Assembly: GCF_000430645.1 (NCBI RefSeq)
Contig: NZ_AUMK01000014.1
Location: 1 to 64,000 of the forward strand
Direction of reading: 5' to 3'
Source: Aquimarina latercula DSM 2041
GTDB taxonomy: Bacteria > Bacteroidota > Bacteroidia > Flavobacteriales > Flavobacteriaceae
Length of the DNA stretch: 64,000 nucleotides
The notes beneath the pieces are model-generated. The model did not search any database. It was given only the letters and a program-made list of their open reading frames with translations, and had not been told where the DNA came from. The translations under genes were made by a program, and so were the position numbers. This document shows positions 1 to 9,335 of the stretch, piece after piece (position 1 is the stretch's first letter; each line of letters opens with the position of its first letter).

Positions 1-43
1 AGTAATGTCATAGCCGAGTAGTACTAATAACCCATAGGCTTAT
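1..43 (+). rRNA. 23S rRNA, 3' end (partial)
   Basis: The first bases carry the conserved 3' terminal segment of 23S rRNA (GAGTAGTACTAATAACCC and the following GGCTTAT), cut by the window start. The 5S gene follows about 145 bases later in the same direction, the usual bacterial order. The exact 3' end is estimated from family similarity. Confidence 0.9.
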
Positions 44-48
44 GCGCA

Positions 49-74
49 CGTCCTGCTAAGCAATTAGCAGGACG
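49..74 (+). other. 11-bp perfect hairpin with GCAA tetraloop in 23S-5S spacer
   Basis: CGTCCTGCTAA (49-59) pairs perfectly with TTAGCAGGACG (64-74) around a GCAA loop of the GNRA type. No T-run follows, so it is not an intrinsic terminator. It lies just after the 23S end and is probably a structured spacer element used in rRNA processing (inference). Confidence 0.6.
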
Positions 75-188
75 GAGAATTGCTTTGATAGCTTCTTTTT
101 AGTTACTTTTTTAGATCGTATTTTATTATTTAAATCAATATGTCAACAATATTAGTTGATCTCTTATCATTAAGAATCAACCAACAGC

Positions 189-297
<109 letters not shown>

Positions 298-300
298 TTG

Positions 301-336
301 AAAACCCTTCAATACTAAATTGAAGGGTTTTTTTTA
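301..336 (+). terminator. Intrinsic terminator of the rRNA operon
   Basis: A perfect 13-bp stem (AAAACCCTTCAAT 301-313 with ATTGAAGGGTTTT 319-331) with a 5-nt loop is followed by a T-run to 335, directly after 5S. Confidence 0.9.
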
Positions 337-340
337 TACC

Positions 341-820
341 CGAAAATGAGATACACAGCATAGAAATTAGAAGATTTTACATAAACTATGGTTACACATG
401 ATAATAGAATGATATATAACTGAACGATTTTAGTGAAGATACATGTCGTCAGTTATTGGATTCCTTATTTTTAATAGAAGGATGTAGAATAATAAAATAG
501 ATAACCTCTTAGAAGCTCCGAATACTTGAAGGCAAGAGGTTCTATAATTTTCATTAATTTTTGCTCATTCGCTTCATTATGAGGGAGAAAAGTATATATG
601 TTTTGTACAAGAATAGGATGATAAGTAAGATGAAGAATATTTCAATTATGTTTTTATATAGGTTTTAGATAATAATCCAAGCTTTACTGTTGGAAACTTA
701 TTTTACAGAACTTATGAAGATAGATTACTTACAAAACTAAGAATATTTAAAAAAACTTCCAGATGCAAATACATCATTTTAAAAAATGAGATTGTAATAT
801 AGTGTTGTAGAAAGTTTAGC
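341..820. other. Gene-poor interval, possible decayed coding remnant
   Basis: No convincing gene. An 8-bp inverted repeat (AACCTCTT 503-510, AAGAGGTT 534-541) could fold around a 23-nt loop. On the + strand around 660-803 there is an open stretch of about 45 codons (including VGNLFYRTYEDRLL) that has no start codon in frame and ends at TAG. This looks like decayed coding sequence, but I do not recognise the family. Confidence 0.3.
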
Positions 821-3778
821 CTATGTGTATCTAGGATCTTGAATGTAATCTTGTTTTACAATTTTTATGATTTCAATACTTAAAAAACCAAATTCTTTTA
901 CCACTTTACCATACATACGATAGACTCCTTTATGTCTAAGTTTATATTTTTCCTGTACAGGAGGAAATAATACCGTATCAAAAACATCTCCAAATTGATC
1001 TAAAAAAGTACCAAATGCCATACGTTTACCTTTTGAAGTTCGGGTATTTTTCATAGCAATTAAATATCCATAGATATCAATCTTTTTATTAATATAGTTT
1101 TTGAATTGATTAGCTCGATTTTGATTCACAGGTTTAGATGCCATTATTTCATAATATCCGCAAATTGGAAATCCGAATGATTCAATTTGTTCAAAAACGT
1201 TTTCTAGCTTTGATGTTTGAAACTTTGGTAATTGATATTCAGTGTGTTTTTCTTTAAATAAAACAGGTTGATTATGATCAGGTAGCGTAGTGTACAATTT
1301 AAAATGTGCCTCCCATAATAATTCGTGTTTGTTCTTTTGTGTATATGCAAATGCACCTATTTTTATCAGTATACTTATTTGTTCAATGCTTATAGGTACT
1401 CTATCGACAAAATTGTTAAGTGATAAATAAGTTCCGTGACGTTTGCGTTCTGATAGTATAAGTTCTACAGTCTTATAATCTAAATTGCGTAACATGTTTA
1501 ATCCTAGATAAATATGATTTTTTATCAGAATGTGCTCGTATTTGCTAGTGTTAATACACGGAGTTAGGATTTTTGCCCCTAATAATTTTGCTTCATGTAG
1601 ATATACTTCTGGCCGATAAAATCCGCCTCCATTATTTAAAGTAGCTACAAGGTATTCTAGAGGGAAATAGGCTTTCAGAAATAAACTTTGATAGCTTTCT
1701 ACTGCATAAGAAGCAGAATGTCCTTTTGGAAAAGCGTATCCAGCAAAACTGGCTACTTGATTCCATATTTCAAAAGTTAATTTATCTTCATACCCTTCAT
1801 TTTTACAGTTTTGAATGAATTTTTTTTGTACTTCTTTAAATTCTTTACGAGATCTAAATTTACCACTCATTCCTCTGCGTAGCACATCAGCTTCATCAAG
1901 GGTTAGTTTCGCAAAAAGATGAGCAACCTTTATTACATCTTCTTGGTATACCATAATTCCATAGGTTTCTTTCATGAGATCTAACATAATAGGATGCGAG
2001 TTTTTTCGTCTTTCGATATCATGTTCTCGTAAGATATATTCACGCATCATCCCACTTTTAGCAACTCCAGGTCGTATAATAGAACTTGCAGCAACTAATC
2101 CTAAATAATTATCGGTTTTGAGCTTACTTAAGAGCATACGCATTGCAGGAGATTCTACATAAAAACAGGCGAGACATTTAGCATCTCTTATTAGACCATT
2201 GATATTAGGATCTTTTTTAAAGCTATCTATATCGTGAATATCAAAGTTTGCCTTTTCTGGTTGATTGTATTTAATAATCTGTATTGCTTCTTTAATCTTA
2301 GCAAGTCCACGTTGCCCCAAAATATCAAACTTATATAGTCCAAGATCTTCTGCAATGATCATATCAAACTGTACCGTAGGAAAACCCTTGGGCGGTACAT
2401 CGGTAGCTGCATAATTATGAAGTGATTTATCACTAATCAATATACCGCTTGCATGAATACTTATATAATTAGGCATTCCTTGTATAAGTTGACTATAAAC
2501 AATTACTAGTTTATGGATATGATCTAAAGAATTGTAATCGTAATTACCTTCACTAAGTTTATCGATTTCGAATTTAGGTAAACCAAATACTTTACCTAAT
2601 TCTCTTACAGCTCCTTTATAATGGAAAGTTACATATGCTCCGAGTAATGCGACATTTTTGAATTCTGAAAATATGAATCGTGTAATATCCTGTCTATCTC
2701 TCCAAGAAAAATCAATATCAAAGTCTGGAGGACTAGTACGATGTGAATTTATAAATCTTTCGAAGTATAAGTCTAATTCGATAGGATCTACATCTGTAAT
2801 TTTTAGAAGATAAGCTACTATGCTATTGGCACCACTACCACGACCAACATAGTAATATCCTTTTTCCTGAGCATATGAAATAATTCTCCAATTAATTAAA
2901 AAATAAGAAACAAAATTCATTTTAGTAATTAAATGAAGTTCTTTTTTTAATCTATCTAGTACTTTTTTTGTTGGTTTTTTATATCGATATGGAAGCCCTT
3001 TATCACATAATTTTTTTAATAAGAGATTATCTTCTTCTATACTTCCAGTATAGGTTTTTTGATTTAATGATGGTTTGTTTTTAGAAAAGTTGAAATTTAC
3101 ATTACATTGATTTAGTATGATTTCGGTATTTTTTATGATAAAATTAAATTCAATAAATTGTTTTTTAATTTCATTATTGGGGATCATTTTTTCTGAAAAA
3201 CATGCTTGTTGATTCTCTGGTAAACGGCTCAATAGAATATTATTATCGATAGCTCTTAGTAAACGATGCGCATTAAAATCTTTTTTACTTCTAAAAGTTA
3301 CAGGTTGTAATGTAACAAGTTTGCTTTCTAGTTTTAGATACTTTGAAAACTTAAGTTTAGCTAAATCTTTTATAGAAACACCTATAAATTCATTTGATGA
3401 AAAATTATTTTTTTTTGTTTCTATAATTTGTTTAAAAGGGTATATGATAAAAACATTATTGAATAGTGGAGCGTTTTTAGGAAATTCAATTTTATTGTGA
3501 GAATGGTAGGATAAAAAATCATTTAATTCGTTATATCCTTCGTTATTTTTAGCAATACCTACATATAGTTGTTGATGATTATTTCTAAAATCAACACCTA
3601 CAATAGGTTTGATTTTATATTCTTTCGCTTTTCTAATAAAGTTTAAACAAGCTGATGTATTATTAATATCTGTTAAAGCTATAGCATTTACTTTATTTTC
3701 TTTAGCAAGTTCTAATAATGTTATTTCGGAAAAAGTTCCGAACCGTAAACTATAATACGAATGGCAATTAAGGTACAT
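821..3778 (-). CDS. dnaE: DnaE-type DNA polymerase III alpha subunit, probably error-prone (DinB partner)
   Basis: A C-family polymerase of 985 aa, shorter than replicative DnaE (about 1150-1450 aa). The palm has the PDFDIDF motif (catalytic Asp about 354 and 356) and KFDILG (Asp about 485), so polymerase chemistry looks intact. The N-terminal PHP domain is degenerate: the usual HxHxxYS is NCHSYYS and the usual LTDH is LTDI, so PHP metal binding and proofreading are probably lost. A QPVLF motif in the C-terminal third (about residue 840) could bind the beta clamp. It starts 2 bases after dinB, so the two are co-transcribed. It is most like DnaE2/ImuC-style translesion polymerases; the main replicative dnaE is expected elsewhere. 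Product class is secure, the error-prone role is inferred. Confidence 0.88.
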   Translation of the reverse strand: MYLNCHSYYSLRFGTFSEITLLELAKENKVNAIALTDINNTSACLNFIRKAKEYKIKPIVGVDFRNNHQQLYVGIAKNNEGYNELNDFLSYHSHNKIEFPKNAPLFNNVFIIYPFKQIIETKKNNFSSNEFIGVSIKDLAKLKFSKYLKLESKLVTLQPVTFRSKKDFNAHRLLRAIDNNILLSRLPENQQACFSEKMIPNNEIKKQFIEFNFIIKNTEIILNQCNVNFNFSKNKPSLNQKTYTGSIEEDNLLLKKLCDKGLPYRYKKPTKKVLDRLKKELHLITKMNFVSYFLINWRIISYAQEKGYYYVGRGSGANSIVAYLLKITDVDPIELDLYFERFINSHRTSPPDFDIDFSWRDRQDITRFIFSEFKNVALLGAYVTFHYKGAVRELGKVFGLPKFEIDKLSEGNYDYNSLDHIHKLVIVYSQLIQGMPNYISIHASGILISDKSLHNYAATDVPPKGFPTVQFDMIIAEDLGLYKFDILGQRGLAKIKEAIQIIKYNQPEKANFDIHDIDSFKKDPNINGLIRDAKCLACFYVESPAMRMLLSKLKTDNYLGLVAASSIIRPGVAKSGMMREYILREHDIERRKNSHPIMLDLMKETYGIMVYQEDVIKVAHLFAKLTLDEADVLRRGMSGKFRSRKEFKEVQKKFIQNCKNEGYEDKLTFEIWNQVASFAGYAFPKGHSASYAVESYQSLFLKAYFPLEYLVATLNNGGGFYRPEVYLHEAKLLGAKILTPCINTSKYEHILIKNHIYLGLNMLRNLDYKTVELILSERKRHGTYLSLNNFVDRVPISIEQISILIKIGAFAYTQKNKHELLWEAHFKLYTTLPDHNQPVLFKEKHTEYQLPKFQTSKLENVFEQIESFGFPICGYYEIMASKPVNQNRANQFKNYINKKIDIYGYLIAMKNTRTSKGKRMAFGTFLDQFGDVFDTVLFPPVQEKYKLRHKGVYRMYGKVVKEFGFLSIEIIKIVKQDYIQDPRYT

Positions 3779-3780
3779 GC

Positions 3781-4992
3781 TTATTGTTTTCTATGTGCTA
3801 ATACAATTGGAGGTTGACCATTAAATGGATTTTGCATTCTGCCAATAGTTTTAGATCCCATGGCTACAGCTCTAATTACGCTACGATCTCCGTATTGACT
3901 TCTAATATGATCTAATGCTTTGTATAGATTAAGTTGTTTTTCATTGTCTTCAAATAGGTTTATTTGGTAATTTCCAGTTACTAGATGACTAAATCTGATA
4001 CCTATTAATCGTACTAATAATCTTTTTTGATACAATTTTTCGAATAGTTCTAAAATTTTAGGAATTAGAATATGATCAGCACTGGTGTATGGAATCTTAA
4101 GTTGTTTGGAATATGTATTAAAATCAGAATATCTGATTTTAACTGCAATGCATGCAGATAGTTTATTTCCTCTACGCAATTGATAAGAAAGGTTTTCTGT
4201 CATTGCTATAAGAATGTTACGTAGTTTGTAAACATCTATGGTATCTCTATCAAATGTTCTTTCTGTTGAAATAGATTTACGTTCAGAAAAACCAATAACG
4301 GGAGTATTATCTATTCCATTTGCTCTTTTCCATATAGTTAATCCATTTACTCCTAAAACTCTTTTCATAACATCTACAGGCATATCTTGTATTGTTTTTA
4401 CTTGCCGTACTCCTAGATTACGAAGTGTTTGAAAAGTTTTGTCACCAACCATAGGGATTTTTTTTATAGATAACGGAGCTAGAAAAGGTTTTTCCGTACC
4501 AAAATCAATTTTTAATTGATTATTAGGTTTCGCTTCATTAGTAGCTACTTTAGATACTATTTTATTTTGAGCAAAACCTAAAGATATTGGTAAACCGGTT
4601 TCTGATATGATTGTTTGTCTAAGTTCTGAGGCATACTTATAAGCACCAAAAAACCTATCCATTCCTGATAAATCTGCATAAAATTCATCGATACTTGATT
4701 TTTCAAAAACAGGAACTTTATCTTTAATAATTTCTGTAACTAGATCAGAATATCTACTATATGTACCCGCATTACCTTTTATGATTGTAGCTTCTGGGCA
4801 TAGTTCTTTCGCTATCTTCATAGACATTCCTGAGTGTATACCAAATGCTCGGGTTTCATAGCTACAGGCTGCTACAACACCACGATCACTAATACCACCT
4901 ACTAGTAAAGGTTTTTTTTGTAATGAACTATCAATAAGACGTTCTACAGATACATAAAATGTATCAAGATCAAGATGTAATATAGTTCTCAA
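3781..4992 (-). CDS. dinB: Y-family DNA polymerase IV (DinB)
   Basis: Translesion polymerase of 403 aa. The N-terminus LHLDLDTFYVSVE and the SSIDEFYADLSG block carry the catalytic acidic residues of the Y-family palm, followed by the little-finger region. The C-terminus has QINLF, a good beta-clamp-binding motif. The start is TTG: an in-frame TGA lies two codons upstream (TGA ATA TTG) and the TTG gives the canonical Y-family N-terminus. Only 2 bases separate it from dnaE downstream. In Bacteroidota a LexA-like gene often precedes this pair; none is present here, so any repressor must be encoded elsewhere. Confidence 0.95.
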   Translation of the reverse strand: MRTILHLDLDTFYVSVERLIDSSLQKKPLLVGGISDRGVVAACSYETRAFGIHSGMSMKIAKELCPEATIIKGNAGTYSRYSDLVTEIIKDKVPVFEKSSIDEFYADLSGMDRFFGAYKYASELRQTIISETGLPISLGFAQNKIVSKVATNEAKPNNQLKIDFGTEKPFLAPLSIKKIPMVGDKTFQTLRNLGVRQVKTIQDMPVDVMKRVLGVNGLTIWKRANGIDNTPVIGFSERKSISTERTFDRDTIDVYKLRNILIAMTENLSYQLRRGNKLSACIAVKIRYSDFNTYSKQLKIPYTSADHILIPKILELFEKLYQKRLLVRLIGIRFSHLVTGNYQINLFEDNEKQLNLYKALDHIRSQYGDRSVIRAVAMGSKTIGRMQNPFNGQPPIVLAHRKQ

Positions 4993-5003
4993 TATTCAGT
5001 TTT

Positions 5004-5037
5004 ATGGAGTTTTTCCAAATTTATGGAATATTTCCAT
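5004..5037 (-). promoter_or_regulatory. dinB-dnaE promoter with two operator-like inverted repeats
   Basis: On the minus strand TAAATTTG (plus-strand 5016-5023) matches the Bacteroidota -7 consensus TAnnTTTG. It lies between two related 15-bp inverted repeats: ATGGAATATTTCCAT (5023-5037, perfect 6-bp arms) and ATGGAGTTTTTCCAA (5004-5018), with centres 19 bp apart. The near copy would cover the transcription start. This is a repressor-type layout; an SOS-like repressor is an inference from the genes controlled. Confidence 0.6.
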
Positions 5038-5078
5038 AATGTTTAATGTATGGCTTTAAATTTTATTCACATTAGATC

Positions 5079-5110
5079 AAAAAAAAACGACATCTTAATT
5101 TAAGATGTCG
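5079..5110 (-). terminator. Intrinsic terminator after the coiled-coil gene
   Basis: A 10-bp stem (CGACATCTTA 5088-5097, TAAGATGTCG 5101-5110) with a 3-nt loop is followed on the minus strand by nine T. It ends the transcript of the gene at 5158-5973 and isolates dinB from it. Confidence 0.85.
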
Positions 5111-5157
5111 CTTCTAAAAAATTTTATTTTGGGGCTACAAAATAAAATTCAATTGTA

Positions 5158-5973
5158 TTAATTTTCTGTATATCCAGCGAATTGTTGCATAGCACTTTTA
5201 GTAAGTTCTTTAGCTCTATTTACATAAAAACTTTTTGTATCATTTAAAGTTTCGTTTTGTAAATCATTTTCACTTCTTAAATAATCCTTTTGAGATTCGA
5301 AGATTGATTCATCATCAAAAGCTATACTTAATTCTTGTAATGCACTTTCTAATTTTTGTAACGCTTGCTCTGCTTTAGCTTTTACTGCTGTTTGTTCTTT
5401 TAGTTCTGCCGCACGTTGAGCTTCAAATTCTGCTTTAGCTTTTTGCTGTTCTGCAATTTGCTGTTGTAATTTTTGTTGTTCTATTGCTAACTGACGTCTT
5501 TGTTCTTCTAATTCTTTTTGTTTCTGTGCTACTTCTTCAGAAGCAACTGCTATAGCTTCTTCTTCTTCACTAACAGTCTCTACAACATAAGAGTCACTAC
5601 TACCATTATTTGCTTGGCAGTCTGTTAATTGTTCTAATAACTTAGGACCAAGATCTTTTGCTTGTTTTGCATAATATCTGCTTCGCTCATAAGTATCTTG
5701 ATCTAGTGAACTTACCATATTAGTTTTAGCTTCATAAGCTGTTTCATTAGCTTCTTCACAACCACATTTATCAGCAAGAGTTTCTACTTTTTCAAGAGCT
5801 TCTATTGCTTTATCAGCATATTCTTGAGTGTGAAATACATTATTAGCTCCGTGCGCTTTCTTAGAATGTGAATATGCATAACTAGCAGCAGTTAAAGCAT
5901 CTTCATAAAGATTTTGGGCATTGGCCTGGGGAATAAAACAAAGTAAAAATAAGATGGATGCTATTCTTTTCAT
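5158..5973 (-). CDS. Secreted coiled-coil protein of unknown function
   Basis: 271 aa. I chose the ATG at 5973 because it begins a clear signal peptide (MKRIASILFLLCFIPQANAQ); the longer reading frame adds 24 residues with no signal-like character. Residues about 20-110 form a helical region with Cys pairs (KCGCEE) and many Ala/Tyr; residues about 130-215 are Glu/Gln/Ala/Lys-rich and strongly coiled-coil; a helical tail follows. Probably periplasmic. It is monocistronic, with a terminator just downstream and an inverted repeat upstream. I do not recognise a named domain. Confidence 0.75.
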   Translation of the reverse strand: MKRIASILFLLCFIPQANAQNLYEDALTAASYAYSHSKKAHGANNVFHTQEYADKAIEALEKVETLADKCGCEEANETAYEAKTNMVSSLDQDTYERSRYYAKQAKDLGPKLLEQLTDCQANNGSSDSYVVETVSEEEEAIAVASEEVAQKQKELEEQRRQLAIEQQKLQQQIAEQQKAKAEFEAQRAAELKEQTAVKAKAEQALQKLESALQELSIAFDDESIFESQKDYLRSENDLQNETLNDTKSFYVNRAKELTKSAMQQFAGYTEN

Positions 5974-6076
5974 TTTTATGGGGCTTTTTAATGAACAGTA
6001 CAAGTATACAATATTTTCTAAGTAACATCCAAAAATAAACGTCATTAATCGATGAAATGCGCACTTTATCTTAATT

Positions 6077-6095
6077 TTTATGGGTTACCCATAAA
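6077..6095. promoter_or_regulatory. Operator-like inverted repeat
   Basis: TTTATGGG, TTA, CCCATAAA: perfect 8-bp arms with a 3-bp spacer, in the divergent region between 5973 (minus) and 6261 (plus). The size and symmetry suit a dimeric regulator, but neither the factor nor the target gene is known. Confidence 0.4.
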
Positions 6096-6260
6096 CAAAG
6101 TGATAGATATCCTACTGTTTAATGAGAGTTTTCATCATTTGATTCACTCATAACGAAGTTAGTCGTTACGTATTGTATAGTACCTATGTAAATTATAATT
6201 TTAACGTTTTACAAAAGTTATTATGTAAGTTTATTATGTATATTACGTCCATAATTCCCT

Positions 6261-6770
6261 ATGAAAGAACTTATCATATCTTCGATAAACCATAATCTAA
6301 ATAATGCTATTGCTTTATTAGACGCAATAACTTTAGAAACTTACTGTAATGCTTCTGTAGGGCCATACTATTCTAGTATAGGTTCTCATATGAGACATAC
6401 ATTGGATTTTTTTGATTGTATTATTAATGGATTAGATACTAATGACATTGATCTTACTGCTCGTAAGCGAGATGAAATTTTATCTACAAATATAGAAGCA
6501 ACAAAAGATCATATATATACACTACAAGAAACGTTACTTTCTTATGTTGATGTAAATACGGATTACCTGATTCACGTTACTGATAATATGGGACAAGGAA
6601 AAGTTACAGTCAATTATACTTTAGAAAGCATTCTTGCGCACGCAAATAGCCATGCAATTCATCACTATGCTACAATAGGGTATATTCTTAATCAACTTAA
6701 TGTAGAAATTAAAATCTCAGGATTTGGCTATAATCCTACTACTCCTGTAAATAAGCGAGAAGGAATCTAA
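6261..6770 (+). CDS. DinB-superfamily four-helix protein
   Basis: 169 aa, the usual size of the DinB/YfiT-like superfamily (unrelated to polymerase DinB). The fold's metal ligands appear as His46 in GSHMRHTLDF and the HxxxH at His131/His135 in NSHAIHHY. Such proteins are putative metal-dependent hydrolases or thiol-dependent transferases; the substrate cannot be read from sequence. It is transcribed alone, with no signal peptide, so it is cytoplasmic. Confidence 0.8.
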   Translation: MKELIISSINHNLNNAIALLDAITLETYCNASVGPYYSSIGSHMRHTLDFFDCIINGLDTNDIDLTARKRDEILSTNIEATKDHIYTLQETLLSYVDVNTDYLIHVTDNMGQGKVTVNYTLESILAHANSHAIHHYATIGYILNQLNVEIKISGFGYNPTTPVNKREGI

Positions 6771-7099
6771 TATAGAAGAACGTAACTTGCTTAATTTATT
6801 CTATTTATAATTTATTCTGTTTTTTATAAGTGATATTTTTATTTATATAATGTATATATTGGTAATTAGAAAGACTTATTTTCTATTGCTTTACAATATA
6901 ATATTAGATGTTTTATGTGAAATATATAGTTGTCACACAGTAATGTACTAATTTTAAAAGTTATAGATAAGATTATTTTTTTAGAAGTTTTTATTCTTAA
7001 ATGTATTTATCAAAAAGTTTGCATAATATATTTAGGATAAATTTCTAAGGTTATCTTTGATATATAATAATATGTAAGAGGTAAATAAGAGTAGTTACT
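6771..7099 (+). promoter_or_regulatory. AT-rich interval with candidate promoter for the kinase operon
   Basis: 329 bases without a gene. TATCTTTG (7052-7059) fits the -7 consensus TAnnTTTG, 40 bases before the kinase start; the best -33 candidate is a weak TTTA at about 7030. No terminator-like stem was seen after the gene ending at 6770. Confidence 0.4.
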
Positions 7100-9307
7100 A
7101 TGGTTAGATTAGAATACATATTTATTGCTTTCTTTACAAGTGTTGTTATTTATGGTCAGAATTTAGATGATGATTGTGAGTTGTGGCGAAAACAAATGGA
7201 TACAATTTCAAGCTCAGAATCATTGTTTAGACTTAGTAATCAAGCTATTTCTAAAGTAAATGATGAATGTAAGATAGAAATTTACTTAGCATTGATTCAC
7301 ACATATAAGTATATCGAAAAGTTTGATGAAGCATTAAGATTTTGTAATCAAGCTATAATGCTTGGAGAAAGCCTCAAAAAAGAGAAATCACTTTCAAGTT
7401 TGTATATAGAAAAGGCTAGTATTTTATTATCTCAAAATCATAAAAATGAAGAAGCTTATGTATGGTTAGATGAAGCTAAAAAGATATTGGATAAAGATTT
7501 TAAAAATGATGGGTGGATTCTTTATTATAATACGAAAGAATTAATAGCAAGAAAAAGTAACGAATATAATAAAGCAATCATATATGCAGATTCAGTTATC
7601 AGTTTCTTAAATAAAACTAATAATGAAATTGGAATACCAACTCGATATCAAAACATAGGTTTGTATCACTTTAATTTATCTAATTATGAAGAATCAGCTA
7701 AAAATTTACTAAAAGCAATTCAGCTTAAAGAAGGTCAAAATAATATCTTAGATTTAGAGGATATATATTATTTTTTAGGACGTACTTATTTAAGATGGGA
7801 ACATTATGATACTGCAATAAAATATATAAATAAGAGTATTCCAATTGCAAAGGAAAGAGGAGATAACTATGTTTTATTATTATGTCATTCAGAACTGGTT
7901 AAATGTTATCAGAAATTAAATAAAAATGATGATGCTATTAGAGTTGCTGATTATGCTTTAAAATTAGCTCGTGATCAAAAAGATTATGTTCAGATGTCTG
8001 AACTATTAAAGGAAAAAGGATGGATATACTTCGAATATCTTAAACAAAACGATAAAGCCGAGATATATTTTAAAGAAGCTTACCAAATAGCAAAAAAATC
8101 TAAAGATGATTCAACACTATATGCTAGCATTAGAGGTTTAATAGAAATTTATCTTCACGAAAAAGAATATGAAAAAGTAAAAAGTTACTTGAAATCTTTT
8201 GAGAATATAACTAATAAGATTAATAGTATACATTATACACAAAAATTCTATCAAGTTTCTAGTAGATATTATCAAAAAACAGGTCAATCATTTCTAGCTT
8301 TAAATCAACTAAAAAAATATTATTCAATAAAAGATTCTATATCCAGCGAACAAGTAATGGTTAAAGTAGCTGATCTAGAAAAAAAGTATGACACTAAAAA
8401 GAAAGAATTAGAAATAGTCACTCTTAACAAACAAAAAGAAGAGCAAGAACAAATAACAAAACAAGCTAAGACTAAGCAATATCTATATTTATTGGCAGCT
8501 GTTTTTTTGTTATTGCTATTAGGAATAGGAGCTTGGGCATTTAGAAAATTGAGAAAACAACAAAAAGAATTGGTTTCCACAAACCAAGTTAAGAATCGTC
8601 TTTTTTCTATTATAGCACATGATCTTAGAGGAATGATTATTCCTTTCCAACGATCAGGAAAAATATTAAAATATCATATAGAAAAAGGCAATCACGAAAA
8701 GACAATAGAATTATCTCAATCATTAGAGCAAAACTCAGAAAGTTTATCCAATATGCTTGATAATTTATTGAATTGGTCTTTAGAACAGATGAATGGCTAT
8801 AAAATGAATGCTCAGATAATATCTATAAAGAAAGAATTAACAGAGATCATATCATCATATCATCAACAGGCTGTTTACAAGAAAACTAATATAGAACTAA
8901 AATACGAAAAAGATTTTTCCGTTAATTTTGATAAAGGAGCTTTTCATGTAATTTTTAGAAATTTAATAGGTAATGCTTTAAAGTATACAGAAGAAGGAAA
9001 TATTCGAATAGAATTTAAAAACGAAAATGAAGAGTTTTTATGTTCGGTAATTGATACTGGAATTGGAATGCCAAAAAGTAAACTAGAAAATCTTTTTAAT
9101 TTAGAAGAAAAAAAATCAACTATAGGAACACAAGGTGAAAAAGGAACAGGGCTAGGGCTTAATCTTGTTTATCGCTTTATAAAAATGCATAAAGGAACGA
9201 TTAGTGTTTCTTCAGAAAAAAGAATTGGTACGCGATTTGACCTAAATTTCCCTTTGATAAAATATAAACTTTACGAAAAAACAGATCATACGGCAATCTC
9301 TGCATAA
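7100..9307 (+). CDS. TPR-sensor membrane histidine kinase (first of a tandem pair)
   Basis: 735 aa. Signal peptide (1-19, ending IYGQ), a periplasmic TPR region (about 30-400) with NYEESAKNLLKAIQL-type repeats, a short coiled coil, one membrane helix (about 455-477, LYLLAAVFLLLLLGIG), then the kinase core: H-box SIIAHDLRG (phospho-His about 507), N-box RNLIGNALKYTEEG, G1 box IDTGIGM and G2 box GEKGTGLGLNLV. All catalytic motifs look intact. The ligand is unknown; TPR sensors often bind peptides or proteins. It is 28 bases upstream of a paralogue and in one operon with the LytTR regulator at 11581, its probable partner. Confidence 0.92.
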   Translation: MVRLEYIFIAFFTSVVIYGQNLDDDCELWRKQMDTISSSESLFRLSNQAISKVNDECKIEIYLALIHTYKYIEKFDEALRFCNQAIMLGESLKKEKSLSSLYIEKASILLSQNHKNEEAYVWLDEAKKILDKDFKNDGWILYYNTKELIARKSNEYNKAIIYADSVISFLNKTNNEIGIPTRYQNIGLYHFNLSNYEESAKNLLKAIQLKEGQNNILDLEDIYYFLGRTYLRWEHYDTAIKYINKSIPIAKERGDNYVLLLCHSELVKCYQKLNKNDDAIRVADYALKLARDQKDYVQMSELLKEKGWIYFEYLKQNDKAEIYFKEAYQIAKKSKDDSTLYASIRGLIEIYLHEKEYEKVKSYLKSFENITNKINSIHYTQKFYQVSSRYYQKTGQSFLALNQLKKYYSIKDSISSEQVMVKVADLEKKYDTKKKELEIVTLNKQKEEQEQITKQAKTKQYLYLLAAVFLLLLLGIGAWAFRKLRKQQKELVSTNQVKNRLFSIIAHDLRGMIIPFQRSGKILKYHIEKGNHEKTIELSQSLEQNSESLSNMLDNLLNWSLEQMNGYKMNAQIISIKKELTEIISSYHQQAVYKKTNIELKYEKDFSVNFDKGAFHVIFRNLIGNALKYTEEGNIRIEFKNENEEFLCSVIDTGIGMPKSKLENLFNLEEKKSTIGTQGEKGTGLGLNLVYRFIKMHKGTISVSSEKRIGTRFDLNFPLIKYKLYEKTDHTAISA

Positions 9308-9335
9308 AACTCTTAAAACCAAATACCTACTTGAT

